DNA from: Paraburkholderia antibiotica
GTDB lineage: Bacteria > Pseudomonadota > Gammaproteobacteria > Burkholderiales > Burkholderiaceae
Direction: 5' to 3'
Assembly: GCF_012927125.1 (NCBI RefSeq)
Contig: NZ_JABBFZ010000013.1
Coordinates: forward strand, 149,783 to 213,782
DNA: 64,000 bases
Shown: positions 62,438 to 64,000 of the stretch, one piece after another
Position numbering within the stretch: the stretch's first letter is position 1
Layout: each line of letters starts with the position of its first letter
Notes under the pieces: generated by a model
Databases searched by the model: none
Seen by the model: only the letters and a program-made list of their open reading frames with translations
Told to the model about the DNA's origin: nothing
Made by a program: the position numbers and the translations under genes

Positions 62438-63052
62438 TCACGCATCGCCACCATAAGTCTCTTCGTAGAACTCACGAATCGTCTTCCCGTTATATGTCCA
62501 GTGCGGGCCCGGTGCCACGCTGTACTCCAGATTCATATCTAAGCGCGTTGCAGACGTCAGCGACATGACCTCGTCGTCAAAGCGAACCTTGCGGTTGCTT
62601 TCGACCGTCGCTATTGCATCGGTATGCACCGACCGAAGCTCGGCCCCGACAGGAATCCCCATTTCCTCAAAATCGAGATTCGGGCGACGCGCCTTTAGCT
62701 GCTCCGCAGCGACAATGGATTGCTCATCGACCAACGTTGGCTGAGCCTCGATTTCGGTCGTTGCGTCCTGAACATGGAGGAGCCGGAGAATCGCAATCGC
62801 CTGATCCGGTTCAATACGGAAGAACTCTCTCTTCGGGTTAACTCTGCTTGGCGCAAAGGCAAGATGCAACGCTTTCTCCACCTCTTCCGGGTTGGGAACC
62901 TTACAGGCGAACTCCAGCTTGAACGGAACCGGAACGCCCGTTGTATAGTGCTGACCGATGCGAGCGTTGGCGTCCTCTTGGATCGTGTAGCCGATCTTCA
63001 CCAGACCGGGCATAGCCGGGTTGGTCAGTACATATACGATGCTCAAAGCCAT
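62438..63052 (-). CDS. GIY-YIG/T5orf172-type protein with modified-DNA-reader-like C-terminus
   Basis: A 204-residue protein. The N-terminal 85 residues have a GIY-YIG nuclease layout of the T5orf172/Bro-N type: VYVLTNPAMPGLVKIGYT, ARIGQHYTTGVPVPFKLEFA and the late EKALHLAFAPSRVNPKREFF with the metal Glu region. Residues 130-204 (GIPVGAELRSVHTDAIATV; KVRFDDEVMSLTSATRLDM; YSVAPGPHWTYNGKTIREF) resemble RAMA or DUF4357-type small beta domains found with restriction systems. It lies beside a YgjP-type peptidase common in type I restriction loci, so a defence role is inferred. Confidence 0.7.
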   Translation of the reverse strand: MALSIVYVLTNPAMPGLVKIGYTIQEDANARIGQHYTTGVPVPFKLEFACKVPNPEEVEKALHLAFAPSRVNPKREFFRIEPDQAIAILRLLHVQDATTEIEAQPTLVDEQSIVAAEQLKARRPNLDFEEMGIPVGAELRSVHTDAIATVESNRKVRFDDEVMSLTSATRLDMNLEYSVAPGPHWTYNGKTIREFYEETYGGDA

Positions 63053-63099
63053 CCTGCTTCCTCAATTCGCGACCACAGCGCAACAACTACAGAACGACG

Positions 63100-63828
63100 C
63101 TAATACGCCCAATCCTCATGCCGTACCGGCAATCGATTCACCTCGTCGCGAGCCTGTCGCCACTGTGGCATGAATTTATCCATCAGCGACTGGAACCGCG
63201 CATTGTGCGTTGGCTCGATCAGATGCAGCAACTCGTGTACGAGGATGTACTCCAGGCACTCTGACGGCTTGCGAGCCAGGTCCGTATTCAGGCGAATGTT
63301 ACCGGACACCGGATTGCAGCTTCCCCACTTCGTCTTCATGTGCTGCACAAGAATACGTCGCGCGCGAACACCTAATGACTGCTCCCACTTCGCCAACAAT
63401 GGCGGTAAAGCACACCGCACCTGCTCCCGATACCACGCATCAAGCACTTCATGGCGGCGGCCTGCGTCACTGCCGGGACGCACCGCGAGTTCGAGCGTCG
63501 AATGCTTCAGTTTGACCATCGGCGCAGCATCAACCTCCACGATCCGCAGCAAATAGCGCTTGCCCCAGACGTAGTGGCTCTCCCGATTCAGATATTCGCG
63601 AGGCGTCTCGCGCTCCTGCGCCTGCAGCTTGCGCTGCTGCCGCCTGATCCAGTCCAGCCGGGTAATCGCGTACACCCGGATGAGGTCCAAAGCCATATTC
63701 CGCGGAGCTGAAATACGCACACGGCCATCGGGCGGATACACGCTCAGATGAACGTGCTTGATGTCCTTCCTCACGACATCGATGCTCATCTCGCCGAGAT
63801 CGATGCTGCTGCGCGGCTCGACGCTCAA
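63100..63828 (-). CDS. YgjP-like (DUF45) zinc metallopeptidase
   Basis: A 242-residue member of the YgjP/M48-like DUF45 group. The metal motif is VHELLHLIEPTHNARF (HExxH plus a third His), preceded by MKTKWGSCNPVSGNIRLN, the family signature. Such genes often lie directly downstream of hsdR in type I restriction operons; here the upstream side is cut by an IS3-type element. Cellular substrate is not established. Confidence 0.9.
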   Translation of the reverse strand: MSVEPRSSIDLGEMSIDVVRKDIKHVHLSVYPPDGRVRISAPRNMALDLIRVYAITRLDWIRRQQRKLQAQERETPREYLNRESHYVWGKRYLLRIVEVDAAPMVKLKHSTLELAVRPGSDAGRRHEVLDAWYREQVRCALPPLLAKWEQSLGVRARRILVQHMKTKWGSCNPVSGNIRLNTDLARKPSECLEYILVHELLHLIEPTHNARFQSLMDKFMPQWRQARDEVNRLPVRHEDWAY

Positions 63829-63876
63829 ATCAATACTCCTGTCGCTGGGCTTCGATAATCAGGAAGATACGTTAGA

Positions 63877-64000
63877 AGTGGGCGCGCAAATTCGGACGGT
63901 CGGATAAGTGGAACGCTCGGGGCCTGAGCCGGCGATAATGCCGACAAAGGAACCAGGAAGATGACGAAGAGAACCCGACGGACGCACTCAGCCGCGTTCA
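63877..64000 (+). mobile_element. Left end of an IS3-family element
   Basis: The stretch from about TGGGCGCGC at 63877 looks like the terminal repeat and leader of an IS3-family insertion sequence, since the start of its orfA follows at 63961. The exact boundary is uncertain and the element continues past the window. Confidence 0.55.
63961..64000 (+). CDS. IS3-family transposase OrfA, first 13 codons
   Basis: ATG 63961 behind AGGAACCAGGAAG encodes MTKRTRRTHSAAF, the typical start of IS3-family OrfA (helix-turn-helix subunit). The rest lies beyond the window. Confidence 0.7.
   Translation, partial: MTKRTRRTHSAAF

Noticed and set aside
1..64000. CRISPR arrays, rRNA or tRNA genes, biosynthetic gene clusters
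   Set aside because: No regularly spaced palindromic repeats, no tRNA cloverleaf, no rRNA-like stretch and no modular synthase seen. The 38-bp tandem array has no spacers, so it is not a CRISPR.

Overview
The window is a stretch of high-GC betaproteobacterial chromosome. Its gene content points to Burkholderiaceae, most likely Paraburkholderia or Burkholderia: a bioA-bioF-bioD-bioB operon, a KirBac1.1-like potassium channel, a fused isobutyryl-CoA mutase (IcmF), a fused indolepyruvate ferredoxin oxidoreductase, a two-component anthranilate dioxygenase with an AraC-type regulator, and a Burkholderia-type general porin. Codons end heavily in G or C throughout the core part.

Layout. 0-3.4 kb: a lipid or CoA-type catabolic cluster (acyl-CoA ligase, saccharopine-dehydrogenase-like oxidoreductase, SDR) with a divergent TetR regulator. 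3.8-8.3 kb: the biotin operon, closed by a strong terminator. 8.4-18.8 kb: sulfate-binding protein, hydrolase, hydroxyacid dehydrogenase with a coupled leader ORF, HMG-CoA lyase, YbaK, DUF1289/MaoC/MBL overlapping genes, an EamA exporter with divergent Lrp regulator, a dehalogenase-like hydrolase and a nitronate monooxygenase.

18.9-28.8 kb: an inserted block with different codon usage. It is a ten-gene zinc-starvation operon on the minus strand (zur remnant, two COG0523 GTPases, folE2, cysS2, yidD, queD2, gamma carbonic anhydrase, a thrS fragment, pyrC2, fur remnant) behind a near-perfect Zur box. The two metal-regulator genes are both frameshifted. The left end is a scar of mobile DNA: a Tn3-type inverted repeat, a fragment of another COG0523 gene, and the 3' end of a group II intron.

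29.1-43.8 kb: icmF, a 38-bp minisatellite, a LysR regulator, a porin, an SBF-type transporter, a LacI-mannose isomerase-fructokinase operon, two small beta-alpha proteins and a Kir channel. 44-55 kb: the fused ferredoxin oxidoreductase, CutC, an EAL phosphodiesterase, a CPA1 antiporter, a uracil/xanthine permease and a Cache-GGDEF cyclase. 55-61.7 kb: antABC with convergent antR, then a methyl-accepting chemotaxis protein. 61.9-64 kb: an accessory edge with a possibly frameshifted orphan gene, a GIY-YIG protein carrying a modified-DNA-reader-like C-terminus, a YgjP-type metallopeptidase and the left end of an IS3-family element.

How it works together: the core genes are ordinary metabolism and signalling. 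The zinc block is the most distinctive system. It would supply paralogues of zinc enzymes plus metal chaperones during zinc shortage, but in this genome its own regulators look broken, so control must come from a Zur encoded elsewhere or be lost. All functional calls come from reading motifs and recalling families; no database search was run.
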